A DNA stretch of 64,000 bases, taken from contig NZ_CP082326.1 in the NCBI RefSeq assembly GCF_019884785.1, forward strand, positions 3,651,355 through 3,715,354, read 5' to 3'. Positions 1-13,102 of this stretch are shown piece by piece. The notes beneath the pieces are model-generated. The model ran no database searches and had not been told where the DNA came from. It saw nothing but the letters and a program-made list of their open reading frames with translations. Each line of letters opens with the position of its first letter. Position 1 is the stretch's first letter. Both the position numbers and the translations under genes were made by a program. This DNA comes from Crassaminicella profunda. Lineage in GTDB: Bacteria; Bacillota; Clostridia; Peptostreptococcales; Thermotaleaceae.

Positions 1-507
1 TCTTTCTTTTCCTTCATAAATGGTAATAGCAAATATAATCTTTTGTATTTCAGCAGGTACTGTATTTAAGTCAGCAAGTACACTTTCATCATCCCCGCTT
101 CCTTGTCCTGTTCGATTATCTCCACTTAATTCTATTCCAAGTCCTGCTGGTTGTTTATTTCCAAAGAATACAAAATCTTTTTCATTTCTTACCTTCCCAT
201 CACCCTTTACGGCAAAGGTAAATACATCTAAATCAAAATCTTTTCCATCAAATTTGTTGGTGTCCCAACCAAGACCGATATGAATCTTAGATAAAGTGTT
301 TGCATCTAATCCCATATCTGATGCAGCCTTTTTTAAAGATACCTTCTGTCCCTTTTTTAGAGATACTGGTTTACTAGCTGTAGTTTGATTCGCTCCACCT
401 AATCCACTACCAAGACCACCTAAACTTCCGAGTCCTGCAGTTTGTGTTTGAGGTTGATTATTTGAAGGGTTGTTTCCTCCTAATCCACCAAGACCATTTA
501 ATCCCAT
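1..507 (-). CDS. terD: TerD-family protein, 3' end cut by the window
   Basis: The reading frame is open for 169 codons from ATG at 507 (good Shine-Dalgarno, aaggagggg) to the window edge. Residues about 45-169 match the TerD fold seen in tellurite/stress proteins: 'HIGLGWDT', 'FDLDVF' and the acidic calcium-binding stretch 'GDNRTGQGSGDDES'. The first 43 residues are an unusual Gly/Leu/Asn/Gln-rich low-complexity extension with repeated GLGGLGG-like units, absent from ordinary TerD proteins. It lies 12 bp downstream of the AIM24-like gene and probably shares its transcript. TerD proteins are linked to tellurite, phage or envelope stress, but the exact function here is unknown. The C-terminus lies outside the window. 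Confidence 0.85.
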   Translation of the reverse strand, partial: MGLNGLGGLGGNNPSNNQPQTQTAGLGSLGGLGSGLGGANQTTASKPVSLKKGQKVSLKKAASDMGLDANTLSKIHIGLGWDTNKFDGKDFDLDVFTFAVKGDGKVRNEKDFVFFGNKQPAGLGIELSGDNRTGQGSGDDESVLADLNTVPAEIQKIIFAITIYEGKER

Positions 508-519
508 TATTGCCCCTCC

Positions 520-1323
520 TTATCTATTAAAGAAATTTCCTAATGTATTTGTTACTTGCCCCATCATATCTTGCGTATTGTCCATAGAATTTCCCATAGC
601 GTTTGATTGGGTTCCTACTGCTTCTCCCCTATCAATACCTATATCCAGACCTGCTTTTCTTTCTGAAGGTTGAAGAACTACTGTATTTCCTCCTTGTTTA
701 AATTCAAACATATAAGATTCCCCTGAAGTTTGTCCAATAAATGTTTTCCAGTTTACATCCGCCTTTAAGCTTGGATCTGGACCTGTCCAACATATAATGG
801 CATCTGGGTCTACTCTACAAGGCGTTTGTAATACAATTGCATTTCCATCTGTAATAACAGCTACATGACCTGTTTCTCCTGAATTATTCTTAAAGTTTGT
901 AGTAAACAATCCCTTTTGAGATAATACCCCTGCTCCTATAAAACGAACACCATAGTTTAAATTTCCTGAAAATGCTAATATGTTTTCAGACTCTACCCCA
1001 ACAGATTCACCAGGTTCAAGAGGAACAATCGTAACATTTTTTCCTGCAAAAGCCAATATACACATGCCTTCTCCTGTTACTTTCATGATCTCCATATTTT
1101 CACCTGTTAATCTTCTAGAGATGTTATTCATAATACCTCTAGCGATTCCACCACCTGCATTGGGATCTAATAATACTTTTTCATATTTAAACTGACCTTG
1201 ATCTGCAACCATTGCTCCTTTTTTAGCAAAGAAAAATCCTTGTCCTTGCGCTACACACGAAAAGGCTGGTGTCTGCTTTGTTGCTCCTGTTAAATTTTCA
1301 TAAGTCGATAATTGAAAGCTCAT
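520..1323 (-). CDS. AIM24 family (TIGR00266-like) protein
   Basis: A 267-residue protein beginning after the Shine-Dalgarno aaggggaga. The beta-rich body has the family signatures 'GQGFFFAKKGAMVADQG', 'GEGMCILAFAGKN' and 'VLQTPCRVDPDAIICW'. The last about 45 residues are Met/Asn/Gln/Gly-rich and look disordered. There is no signal peptide or membrane segment. Bacterial AIM24 proteins are often encoded next to TerD proteins, as here (12-bp gap), which suggests a shared stress-related function. No enzymatic activity is established for the family. Confidence in the family is good; confidence in function is low. Confidence 0.8.
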   Translation of the reverse strand: MSFQLSTYENLTGATKQTPAFSCVAQGQGFFFAKKGAMVADQGQFKYEKVLLDPNAGGGIARGIMNNISRRLTGENMEIMKVTGEGMCILAFAGKNVTIVPLEPGESVGVESENILAFSGNLNYGVRFIGAGVLSQKGLFTTNFKNNSGETGHVAVITDGNAIVLQTPCRVDPDAIICWTGPDPSLKADVNWKTFIGQTSGESYMFEFKQGGNTVVLQPSERKAGLDIGIDRGEAVGTQSNAMGNSMDNTQDMMGQVTNTLGNFFNR

Positions 1324-1427
1324 CTAATTCTCCCCTTGTTTATGTATTTATATCAATTATATCATTTTTAAAACCTATGTTTTAGAGGGTATTTCAAAAT
1401 ATTAAATAAATTTTTAGTTGATTGTTC

Positions 1428-2060
1428 TTATTTCTTGAAATAAATAAATCCAATAATAGAAATTCCATACAATATGATTGGCAATAAAAAATCCATTTTT
1501 GTAACATGAAAATCTTTATTTACCTTGTATTTTTCTATCAATAAATCTTTCATGTCATTTAAAATTTCTTTTAAACTCTCTATTTTTTTATACTTAGATA
1601 TTTCTATATGCGTACATTCTCCATTCTTGTTTTCTTTTAATACAATAGCTACACCTATATTTTTTACAAGAAGTTTTCTTTCATCCTCTTTTATTCTTTC
1701 CTCTAAAGTATATTTATATTTTTCAAATATAGTATATAGAGCTTCTTTTACAATTTCTTTTTTTACTTGATTGACCATGATCTTTTTATAGAAAAAAGTT
1801 TTGTATAAATTGTAGATCAATGCTACGAATAAACCTAGATATAACAATACGGGACTGAAAAAATACAAAAAAGCTTCTTTGCCTGCTCCTATAGTTAGAA
1901 CCATTAAGTTAATAATAAAATAACAGGTAAATATACTTGTTAAAGGTAATTTGCATAAAATAGGCATGTCTAATAATACTTGTGACTGTTTCTTTTTAAA
2001 ATTGCATACGGTCTCTTCAATAATACTTATACAAAATAATATTATTACAGCTATGTACAT
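1428..2060 (-). CDS. Hypothetical membrane protein
   Basis: 210 codons with a clear Shine-Dalgarno (aaggggg) before ATG 2060. I see a hydrophobic N-terminus (about residues 1-12), two hydrophobic segments (about 40-60 and 65-90), then a basic/acidic, probably helical cytoplasmic region with many Lys and Glu (about 95-185), and a final hydrophobic segment (about 188-206). I do not recognise the family and no catalytic motif is visible. It lies between nrdJ, which ends at a strong terminator, and the AIM24 gene, so it is likely transcribed separately from nrdJ. Codon use matches its neighbours. Confidence 0.6.
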   Translation of the reverse strand: MYIAVIILFCISIIEETVCNFKKKQSQVLLDMPILCKLPLTSIFTCYFIINLMVLTIGAGKEAFLYFFSPVLLYLGLFVALIYNLYKTFFYKKIMVNQVKKEIVKEALYTIFEKYKYTLEERIKEDERKLLVKNIGVAIVLKENKNGECTHIEISKYKKIESLKEILNDMKDLLIEKYKVNKDFHVTKMDFLLPIILYGISIIGFIYFKK

Positions 2061-2145
2061 AATCTACCCCCTTAGATGTCTACTTCTATATGATTATACC
2101 AAAATTTTCATACTTTTATTATAGATACTGCTTTTTTGAAAAAGA

Positions 2146-2181
2146 AACCCCTTAGATTTATATTTTAAAATCTAAGGGGTT
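2146..2181 (-). terminator. Rho-independent terminator of nrdJ
   Basis: Perfect 14-bp stem (aaccccttagattt at 2146-2159 with its complement at 2168-2181). On the minus strand it is followed by a T-rich run (tttcttttt). It lies 25 bp after the nrdJ stop. Confidence 0.9.
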
Positions 2182-2205
2182 GTTTGTTTTGTTCTATATA
2201 CATTT

Positions 2206-4560
2206 CTATCTTATAGGGCAAATTCCATTCTCACAGCCGTCATTGCCTATATCTAGCTCTACTTCTTCTTGTTCATACTTTCTAAGTAAAGAAGGAATAA
2301 ATGGCTTCATTTCATTTACGCGCCTTTTATATTCTTCTTCAGTGATAGCTTCATAAGGAAGTAGCTTATAAAAATTATCATCTAATGATAAGAATGATAA
2401 TGCAACTACATCATCCCAATGATCCCATACCCATTGTTCTACTTCTTCCCATTCATGCTCTCTCACATGAACAGTGATTGAACAATTGTGGTCAACATAA
2501 TTTTCCATGAACATTTTATAATTCTCAAGTTGTTCAATTGCAGAAACATCATATTTTGTTTTACCATTTGGTGCTTTTACAGGGAACTCTACTACTTTTG
2601 TCACGCAACTATCCCAAGCTTGACCTACTTCTGGAAAAACTGGATAATCTAGGTCTTCACAAACTTTTACTAATGGATCATCAGAGCTTATACGAATTCT
2701 TCTTATGTAGAAAGGCGAATGTGAATAGTGAACACCACTCGATACAGTAGGTAATTGGCTTAATGTTCCCTCTGGTTTTACAGTCGTTACTAATAAAGGT
2801 TCTTTTTCCCCAATTTCAGCAGCATATTTTTTTACTTCTTCACGAGCAGCTTCTCTTAATTTACTTAAGATTTCTGCTTCTTCTTCCCTTGTAATGCCTA
2901 ACGCATTCACCATGTCCTGCCATCCTGTCAAAGAGCAGCCTACTAATTTATCCCTTTGCTGTACTGCATCCCAATTTGGTAACTCAAGCTCTACACAAGT
3001 CATTCTATATCCTGCTCTTACAGATAATCTTTGTGCGTAAAGTAATCCTTCTAGATCTAGTTTACCATTCCTATCTACAAAACTATATACATTAATTGTC
3101 GTTAGGTTACAAAGTCCTTGTGAATCAAGAAGAATTTCTCCACATGGATTCACACCATTCATATTCGGCCTTCTTTTTAGTCCTGCTTCTTCATTGATCC
3201 ATCCAGGTTCTCCTGAATATCTCATACGCTCAATTTGCCAATGAAGTTTCTCTCTTGTAGGTTTTTCTCTATAATAAATAGAGTTATTGCTCATTTGTCT
3301 ATGGATAATATTTTTATCTACAATCCATTGTCCATCTATTTGCTTATAAAGATTCGATTTTGCATCAATACATTCTTGATCATCTGCATCTATTAATACC
3401 ATTTCAGCTGTTCTTCTAACGCCACCTACTACTACATTCTCTCCAATAATATTAGCAATATCCAAACAATCAATAGGCTTTAGTCTATGCTTCTTTTTAT
3501 AAGAGTTTGTTTTATTTTTACGGATAACTGCATCAATTTTAAAGAACATATTCTTAAGACTCTCATGACCGCTTGCAGTTCCTCCAAATGTTTTTAATTT
3601 TTCTCCTTTTGGTCTCACATGGTCATAATTTACAATAATCGTTTTTACATTTCTATACTCATTACTATATAGAAGTTTAAAGAAGAAATCTAAACTTTGA
3701 GTCCAACCTTCCTTACTATCTCCTACTGTAATTTTAACTGTATTGTTATGGAAAAATTCTAAGCTCGTATTATCTTCTCTTTCACTAATAGGCATCGGCA
3801 TATAATCCTTATGGATCAATTCATAGTTTGATCTTATCTTAGGAAGGTTTTTTACATCATCTTTTAAAATTCTAAGGCCTACTCCAGAACCCACCATCAA
3901 CAAATAGAATAACTCTTTAAAGGATTCAAACTGCTCTATTTTTAGAAAAGAACAATTATAGTTAGCCATTGGATAATTCTTTGCTACTGGTGTATTTCCC
4001 ACCCAAAAGGTACGTCCAGACAAAAATTGACGAAGATTATAAATATTATCATACAATTTTTCTGCTTCTTCTTTTGTAGTTGGCACTAAACTACAATTAT
4101 ATTCAACCGCTCTTCTTACTGTTTCCCACCAATATTCCCTTCTTTTTTCCTCTGGTAACCATCTAGAATAAGTTCTGTAGTATACAAAATTACCTAGTTG
4201 TTCCATAGGTGAAGTTTTATGCTTATATTTACTAATAAAATCATCCGTTAACAATCGATCCTCAATCCTTTTTCTCATTTTTCTTATCTTATTATGTTCA
4301 TTTCTGTAAATTATGTACATTTTTGCCACGTCTCTTCTATCACTTGTCATTAATAAATCTTCTACCATATCTTGTATCTCTTCAACATGTATTGGAAATG
4401 CTATTTGTTTTGTCTTTTCATGTATGAGATAGGAAATTTTCTTACTTAACTCATGATCTATTCCTGATTTTGTTTCTGCCATAGCTCGCTCAATTGCATT
4501 TCTTATTTTGATACTATCAAAATTTACTATTTTATCATTTCTTTTCATTACCTTTATCAT
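2206..4560 (-). CDS. nrdJ: Adenosylcobalamin-dependent (class II) ribonucleoside-triphosphate reductase
   Basis: 784 residues. It makes deoxyribonucleotides using B12 radical chemistry, without oxygen. Residues about 1-95 form an ATP-cone-like regulatory domain ('RNDKIVNFDSIKIRNAI'). The cysteines fit the monomeric Lactobacillus-type enzyme: Cys203 in 'NYNCSF', Cys473 in 'NPCGEI' and Cys484 in 'GLCN', the latter two 11 apart as in the L. leichmannii enzyme. The C-terminal redox pair Cys776/Cys781 sits in 'GCENGICPIR'. Shine-Dalgarno gaaaggag precedes ATG 4560. Two NrdR-like boxes lie upstream and a terminator follows, so it is probably monocistronic. No cobalamin riboswitch fits in the short leader. 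Confidence 0.95.
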   Translation of the reverse strand: MIKVMKRNDKIVNFDSIKIRNAIERAMAETKSGIDHELSKKISYLIHEKTKQIAFPIHVEEIQDMVEDLLMTSDRRDVAKMYIIYRNEHNKIRKMRKRIEDRLLTDDFISKYKHKTSPMEQLGNFVYYRTYSRWLPEEKRREYWWETVRRAVEYNCSLVPTTKEEAEKLYDNIYNLRQFLSGRTFWVGNTPVAKNYPMANYNCSFLKIEQFESFKELFYLLMVGSGVGLRILKDDVKNLPKIRSNYELIHKDYMPMPISEREDNTSLEFFHNNTVKITVGDSKEGWTQSLDFFFKLLYSNEYRNVKTIIVNYDHVRPKGEKLKTFGGTASGHESLKNMFFKIDAVIRKNKTNSYKKKHRLKPIDCLDIANIIGENVVVGGVRRTAEMVLIDADDQECIDAKSNLYKQIDGQWIVDKNIIHRQMSNNSIYYREKPTREKLHWQIERMRYSGEPGWINEEAGLKRRPNMNGVNPCGEILLDSQGLCNLTTINVYSFVDRNGKLDLEGLLYAQRLSVRAGYRMTCVELELPNWDAVQQRDKLVGCSLTGWQDMVNALGITREEEAEILSKLREAAREEVKKYAAEIGEKEPLLVTTVKPEGTLSQLPTVSSGVHYSHSPFYIRRIRISSDDPLVKVCEDLDYPVFPEVGQAWDSCVTKVVEFPVKAPNGKTKYDVSAIEQLENYKMFMENYVDHNCSITVHVREHEWEEVEQWVWDHWDDVVALSFLSLDDNFYKLLPYEAITEEEYKRRVNEMKPFIPSLLRKYEQEEVELDIGNDGCENGICPIR

Positions 4561-4591
4561 AAAATGCTCCTTTCAGAATCATTAGTAATAT

Positions 4592-4607
4592 GTACTAGAT
4601 ATTGTAT
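4592..4607 (-). promoter_or_regulatory. NrdR-like box, gene-proximal
   Basis: The 16-mer gtactagatattgtat fits the NrdR consensus acaCwAtATaTwGtgt at all core positions except one (G for t). It is 32 bp from the nrdJ start codon and pairs with a second box 62 bp further upstream. Confidence 0.65.
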
Positions 4608-4653
4608 ATTTATACCTAAAACAACATCATTTAGTATATCAAAAATCCAACGT

Positions 4654-4669
4654 GCACTATATATTGTAG
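4654..4669 (-). promoter_or_regulatory. NrdR-like box, gene-distal
   Basis: The 16-mer gcactatatattgtag matches the NrdR core CwAtATaTwGt completely. Its spacing to the proximal box is 62 bp, about six DNA turns, which places both boxes on the same face of the helix. Confidence 0.7.
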
Positions 4670-4689
4670 CATCTGAAAGTTTTATTGTC

Positions 4690-4716
4690 AAAAAAAAAGA
4701 TGGCCCCTTGCCATCT
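4690..4716 (-). terminator. Terminator of the thioredoxin-like gene
   Basis: Stem agatggc/gccatct with a 5-nt loop, followed on the minus strand by nine T residues. It overlaps the stop codon of the upstream gene and separates it from the nrdJ promoter. Confidence 0.9.
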
Positions 4717-5221
4717 ATTTTTCCACCATATTTAATATTTCTTTTATTGTCTCTACAATATACTCACCTTTTTTATATTTTCTTTTTGCTACAATAATTT
4801 CTACTTGCTTTCCTTTTCCTTCAATATCTTTCAAAATTTGGGGTTGTTCTATAAAAGCACCTAATGGTTTAAAATTTTTGTCCATGATTAAAAAAGTTGG
4901 TATTTTAGTCTTACCATTTACCTTGTAGTTGTCCATAAAAACTTCATTACCTTCTCTTGATACAATTGATATTGCAAAATTCGGATTAATCTCTATCATT
5001 TTTTGAAGAGCGGGTACATTAATCATACAATCTGGACACCATATTTCAGCAAATACTAGGATATTTACGATCTCTTTGATTCCTAGAATATCATTTTCTA
5101 AGGATTCATCAATTGCAATATTCTTATATACTTCTAAGGTTCTTTCTTTATAAGTGTCTTTATCTTTATTTACAAATTCCATAAAAGAAATTCCTTTTTT
5201 AAAAAGCGCTTGAATACTCAT
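4715..5221 (-). CDS. Thioredoxin-family protein
   Basis: 168 residues, Shine-Dalgarno aagggggg. The active-site motif is 'WCPDC' (Cys62, Cys65), preceded by the typical hydrophobic strand 'VNILVFAEI' and followed by the cis-proline motif 'KIPTF'. The N-terminal 45 residues are a helical extension without a signal peptide, so the protein is cytoplasmic. The WCPDC sequence differs from the WCGPC of housekeeping thioredoxin, so it is more likely a specialised thiol oxidoreductase. Lying just before nrdJ it could in principle reduce the NrdJ C-terminal cysteines, but it has its own terminator and this link is only positional. Confidence 0.85.
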   Translation of the reverse strand: MSIQALFKKGISFMEFVNKDKDTYKERTLEVYKNIAIDESLENDILGIKEIVNILVFAEIWCPDCMINVPALQKMIEINPNFAISIVSREGNEVFMDNYKVNGKTKIPTFLIMDKNFKPLGAFIEQPQILKDIEGKGKQVEIIVAKRKYKKGEYIVETIKEILNMVEK

Positions 5222-5370
5222 AAAATCCCCCCTTATTTTTATTCCAAATCAAATCATATCTATAATAGATTTGCAATCGTATTAAATATTTACTCAACAT
5301 GAACCAATTTCCTGCCTATATCCATTTATATATATGATACATCATATAACTTTAGACTTACAATCATTTT

Positions 5371-5516
5371 AAAAAATAAAAAGAAATTATCTAGCGACGA
5401 CCTACTCTCCCAGGCAGTTACCCACCAAGTACCATCAGCGCTGAAGGGCTTAACTTCTGTGTTCGGTATGGGAACAGGTGTAACTCCTTCGCTATAGTCA
5501 CTAGATAATTTCTTTT
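5371..5516 (-). other. 5S rRNA flanking stem and operon end
   Basis: The sequences 5501-5516 and 5379-5394 are perfect 16-base complements (ctagataatttctttt) that would pair in the transcript around 5S rRNA. The 3' arm runs into a T-rich stretch (complement of 5371-5382). The structure can serve both as 5S processing stem and as terminator of the rRNA operon. Confidence 0.75.
5390..5506 (-). rRNA. rrf: 5S ribosomal RNA
   Basis: About 117 nt with the universal core cccataccgaacac (as complement) and matching termini. It is the last gene of the 16S-tRNA-23S-5S operon. Ends are approximate within a few bases. Confidence 0.95.
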
Positions 5517-5595
5517 CTAATATAAAATGTATATTCTTTTAAGCAGATTGCCAAAATCTATGATTTTGTCCAAATAAAATATTTAAGAATTTACA

Positions 5596-8697
<3,102 letters not shown>

Positions 8698-8732
8698 TAC
8701 AAATTCAAACCCTCTCTTTCGAAAGGCTTTAA

Positions 8733-8809
<77 letters not shown>

Positions 8810-8825
8810 CTACCTGAGAGTTAAA

Positions 8826-10473
<1,648 letters not shown>

Positions 10474-10496
10474 TTCATCGTCAAAGGACATTTACT

Positions 10497-10525
10497 AATT
10501 TACCACATATCTAATATTATGTCAA
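10497..10525 (-). promoter_or_regulatory. rRNA operon promoter P2
   Basis: TTGACA (complement of 10520-10525), a 17-bp spacer and TAAATT (complement of 10497-10502). It is about 100 bp upstream of mature 16S rRNA, as expected for the proximal promoter of an rRNA operon. Confidence 0.7.
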
Positions 10526-10605
10526 CCTTTTTTGAAAGGTAATTAATAGTAATTCTTAAAACTTATCTTTTGGTTAAAAGGTTTTAATCATCAACAACGT
10601 TATTT

Positions 10606-10634
10606 ACTATATCATAAATACAAACACAATTCAA
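10606..10634 (-). promoter_or_regulatory. rRNA operon promoter P1
   Basis: TTGAAT (complement of 10629-10634), a 17-bp spacer and TATAGT (complement of 10606-10611), 109 bp upstream of P2. Tandem promoters are typical of rRNA operons. The rest of the 470-bp interval 10396-10866 is AT-rich with terminators at its lysS end and no gene. Confidence 0.65.
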
Positions 10635-10773
10635 ATTCATTTTCAAACTCACATTCATCATTATATGTGATTTTCTAAAAATTATTCCTATTTTCTCTGT
10701 TTTTCTATTATTTTTTATATAATTATATAATGATATTTTTCCCTATCTATCTTTTAATTTTTCTCTTTTACCT

Positions 10774-10804
10774 AAAAAACACCTCTTCTTAAAAAAGAAC
10801 GAGG
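10774..10804 (-). terminator. Second terminator-like hairpin after lysS
   Basis: Stem cctc-ttctt/aagaa-gagg with one bulged base, followed on the minus strand by six T residues. It backs up the stronger lysS terminator and insulates the rRNA promoters. Confidence 0.5.
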
Positions 10805-10830
10805 AGCAAGTACTCTGCCTTATTATCTTC

Positions 10831-10863
10831 AAAAAAAAAGCATAGGCAAACCCTATGCTTTTT
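10831..10863 (-). terminator. Terminator of lysS
   Basis: Nine-bp stem aagcatagg/cctatgctt with a 5-nt loop, followed on the minus strand by nine T residues, directly after the lysS stop. Confidence 0.92.
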
Positions 10864-10866
10864 GCT

Positions 10867-12342
10867 TTACTTATCAATTGGCTTCATAGTTGGGAAGAAA
10901 ATTACATCTCTAATAGTTGGAGAATCTGTTAACAGCATAACAAGTCTATCAATACCAATTCCAATACCACCTGTAGGAGGAAGCCCTACCTCAAGTGCAT
11001 TTAGGAAATCTTCGTCTGCCATAGCAGTTTCATCGTCCCCTAGTTCTTTCTTTCTCAATTGGTCTTCAAATCTTTCTCTTTGATCTAGTGGATCATTCAA
11101 TTCTGAGAACGCATTTGCAATCTCCCAACTATTTGCGAACGCTTCAAATCTATGTGTATAATGAGGGTTTTCTGGATCTCTTTTCGCAAATGGTGAAATC
11201 TCAACTGGATGATGTGTAACAAAGGTTGGTTGTATTAATTTTTCTTCACAGAATTCTTCAAAGAATAAATTAATAATATCTCCCTTTGTTGTTTCTTTAT
11301 TTACTTCTATTCCTTTTTCTTTTGCAATACATCTTGCTTCTTCATCTGTTGCTACTTCTTCAAAATTAACACCTGTCTCTTCTGTAACTAAATCTACCAT
11401 TCTTATTCTTCTCCATGGAGGTGTTAAATCGATTTCTTTTCCTTGATATGTAAGTTTTGTTGTACCTGCTGCTGCCATAGCCATTTCTGATACTACTTCT
11501 TCACACATTTGCATCATTACTTCATAATCTGCATAAGCCATATACCATTCAATTGTAGTGAATTCAGGATTATGCTTTGGAGACATTCCTTCATTTCTAA
11601 ATAGTCTTCCGATTTCATATACTCTATCAATACCACCTACAACTAATCTTTTAAGATGAAGTTCTGTAGCAATTCTCATATACATATCAATATCTAATGT
11701 ATTATGATGCGTAATAAATGGTCTTGCATTAGCACCTGATGCTACTGAATCTAGTATTGGTGTTTCTACTTCTAAGAAGTCACGATCATCCAAATATTTT
11801 CTCAATGCTTTTATAGCTTTTGTTCTACCTATAAAAGTATTCTTTACCTCTGGATTTACAATCAAGTCTACATATCTTTGTCTATATCGAAGTTCTTTAT
11901 CTTTTAATCCATGCCATTTTTCTGGAAGTGGCTTTAGTGATTTTGAAAGCAATTTTACAGCTGTTGCTTTTACAGATATTTCTCCATGTTTTGTTTTAAA
12001 AACTGTTCCTTTGATTCCTACAATGTCACCTATATCATATGTAAGGAATACCTCATATTCTTCTTCACTAATAGCATCTTTTCTTACATAGGATTGAATT
12101 CGGCCTTGCTTATCTTGTATATCAATAAAAGCAGCTTTCCCCATTGTTCGTTTTGCCATAATTCTTCCTGCAATAGAAACTTCATTTCCTTCCATTGTTT
12201 CAAAATCATTTTTTATATCTTGGCTAAAATGAGTTTGATCATATTTTTCTATCTTGTATGGATCTCTTCCCATTTCTCTAAGCTTTTTAAGCTTATCCCT
12301 TCTCACCTGTAGTACTTCACTGAGATTCATTTCTTCACTCAT
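10867..12342 (-). CDS. lysS: Lysyl-tRNA synthetase, class II
   Basis: 491 residues; charges tRNA-Lys with lysine using ATP. The N-terminal OB-fold anticodon-binding domain covers about residues 1-145 ('[18 protein letters not shown]'). The class II catalytic domain carries motif 1 near '[15 protein letters not shown]', motif 2 '[17 protein letters not shown]' and motif 3 '[13 protein letters not shown]'. Length is normal for the family. Shine-Dalgarno ggggg precedes ATG 12342. It follows greA by 18 bp and is the last gene of the birA-coaX-dusB-greA-lysS block, ending at a strong terminator. Confidence 0.98.
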   Translation of the reverse strand: MSEEMNLSEVLQVRRDKLKKLREMGRDPYKIEKYDQTHFSQDIKNDFETMEGNEVSIAGRIMAKRTMGKAAFIDIQDKQGRIQSYVRKDAISEEEYEVFLTYDIGDIVGIKGTVFKTKHGEISVKATAVKLLSKSLKPLPEKWHGLKDKELRYRQRYVDLIVNPEVKNTFIGRTKAIKALRKYLDDRDFLEVETPILDSVASGANARPFITHHNTLDIDMYMRIATELHLKRLVVGGIDRVYEIGRLFRNEGMSPKHNPEFTTIEWYMAYADYEVMMQMCEEVVSEMAMAAAGTTKLTYQGKEIDLTPPWRRIRMVDLVTEETGVNFEEVATDEEARCIAKEKGIEVNKETTKGDIINLFFEEFCEEKLIQPTFVTHHPVEISPFAKRDPENPHYTHRFEAFANSWEIANAFSELNDPLDQRERFEDQLRKKELGDDETAMADEDFLNALEVGLPPTGGIGIGIDRLVMLLTDSPTIRDVIFFPTMKPIDK

Positions 12343-12360
12343 CTTTTGTACACCCCCAAA

Positions 12361-12837
12361 TTATCTTTTTATTTCTAAAATCTCATATTTAATGATACCA
12401 TCTGGCACTTGTACATCTACAATATCTCCAACTCTACTTCCTAATAAACCTCTTCCTACTGGAGCTTCATTAGAGATTTTGCCTTCATATGGATCTGCTT
12501 CAGCCGATCCTACAATGGTATATTCTACGTCTTCGTCAAATTCTAAATCTTTTACTTTGACAATTGATCCAACGTTTACAACATCTAATGATATTTGAGA
12601 TTCATCTAATACTTTTGCTTTTCTCAATGTCATTTCAAGTTTTGCAATTCTTTCTTCTACTTGAGCCTGTTCATTTTTGGCTTCATCATATTCTGAGTTC
12701 TCACTAATATCTCCAAACGCAATTGCCTCTTTTATTCTCTCTGCTACTTCTTTTCTTCTAACGGTTTTTAGTTGTTCTAGCTCATCCTCTATTTTCTGCA
12801 AACCTTCACGTGTTAATATAATCTCTTTCTCACTCAT
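12361..12837 (-). CDS. greA: Transcription elongation factor GreA
   Basis: 158 residues from ATG 12837. A longer reading from GTG 12858 is unlikely because the Shine-Dalgarno aaggagagg lies inside those extra codons. GreA binds the RNA polymerase secondary channel and stimulates cleavage of backtracked RNA. The N-terminal coiled coil (about 1-75) carries the acidic tip '[13 protein letters not shown]'; the C-terminal FKBP-like domain follows ('[10 protein letters not shown]', '[11 protein letters not shown]'). It is cotranscribed with lysS (18-bp gap). Confidence 0.97.
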   Translation of the reverse strand: MSEKEIILTREGLQKIEDELEQLKTVRRKEVAERIKEAIAFGDISENSEYDEAKNEQAQVEERIAKLEMTLRKAKVLDESQISLDVVNVGSIVKVKDLEFDEDVEYTIVGSAEADPYEGKISNEAPVGRGLLGSRVGDIVDVQVPDGIIKYEILEIKR

Positions 12838-12959
12838 TTGATTCCTCTCCTTTTTCACAATTTAAAACAAAATCTTCAAAAAGATTTGTTAATAATATAT
12901 GTCCCCACAATAAATTTATTCTCAAAAGCAAAATGAAACCATTTCTATCGTACTACAAT

Positions 12960-12981
12960 AAGCACTGTTAATACAGTGCTT
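12960..12981. other. Intergenic hairpin between dusB and greA
   Basis: Perfect 9-bp stem aagcactgt/acagtgctt with a 4-nt loop. The T-run follows it on the plus strand, where there is no gene; on the minus strand the T-run is missing. It may be a weak dusB terminator or an mRNA-stabilising hairpin. Confidence 0.55.
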
Positions 12982-13102
12982 TTTATAACACATGATGAAT
13001 TTTCAAAATTTTTTATTCATTTTTCTACTATATGCGAAATATTATAATGTACATAGTATTCATTGTCAAGATATCCTATAGAGATTTTATCATTATTCGA
13101 TT

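Noticed and set aside
4561-4690. Cobalamin riboswitch before nrdJ
   Set aside because: The leader is only about 130 bp and shows no B12-box; NrdR boxes explain it better.
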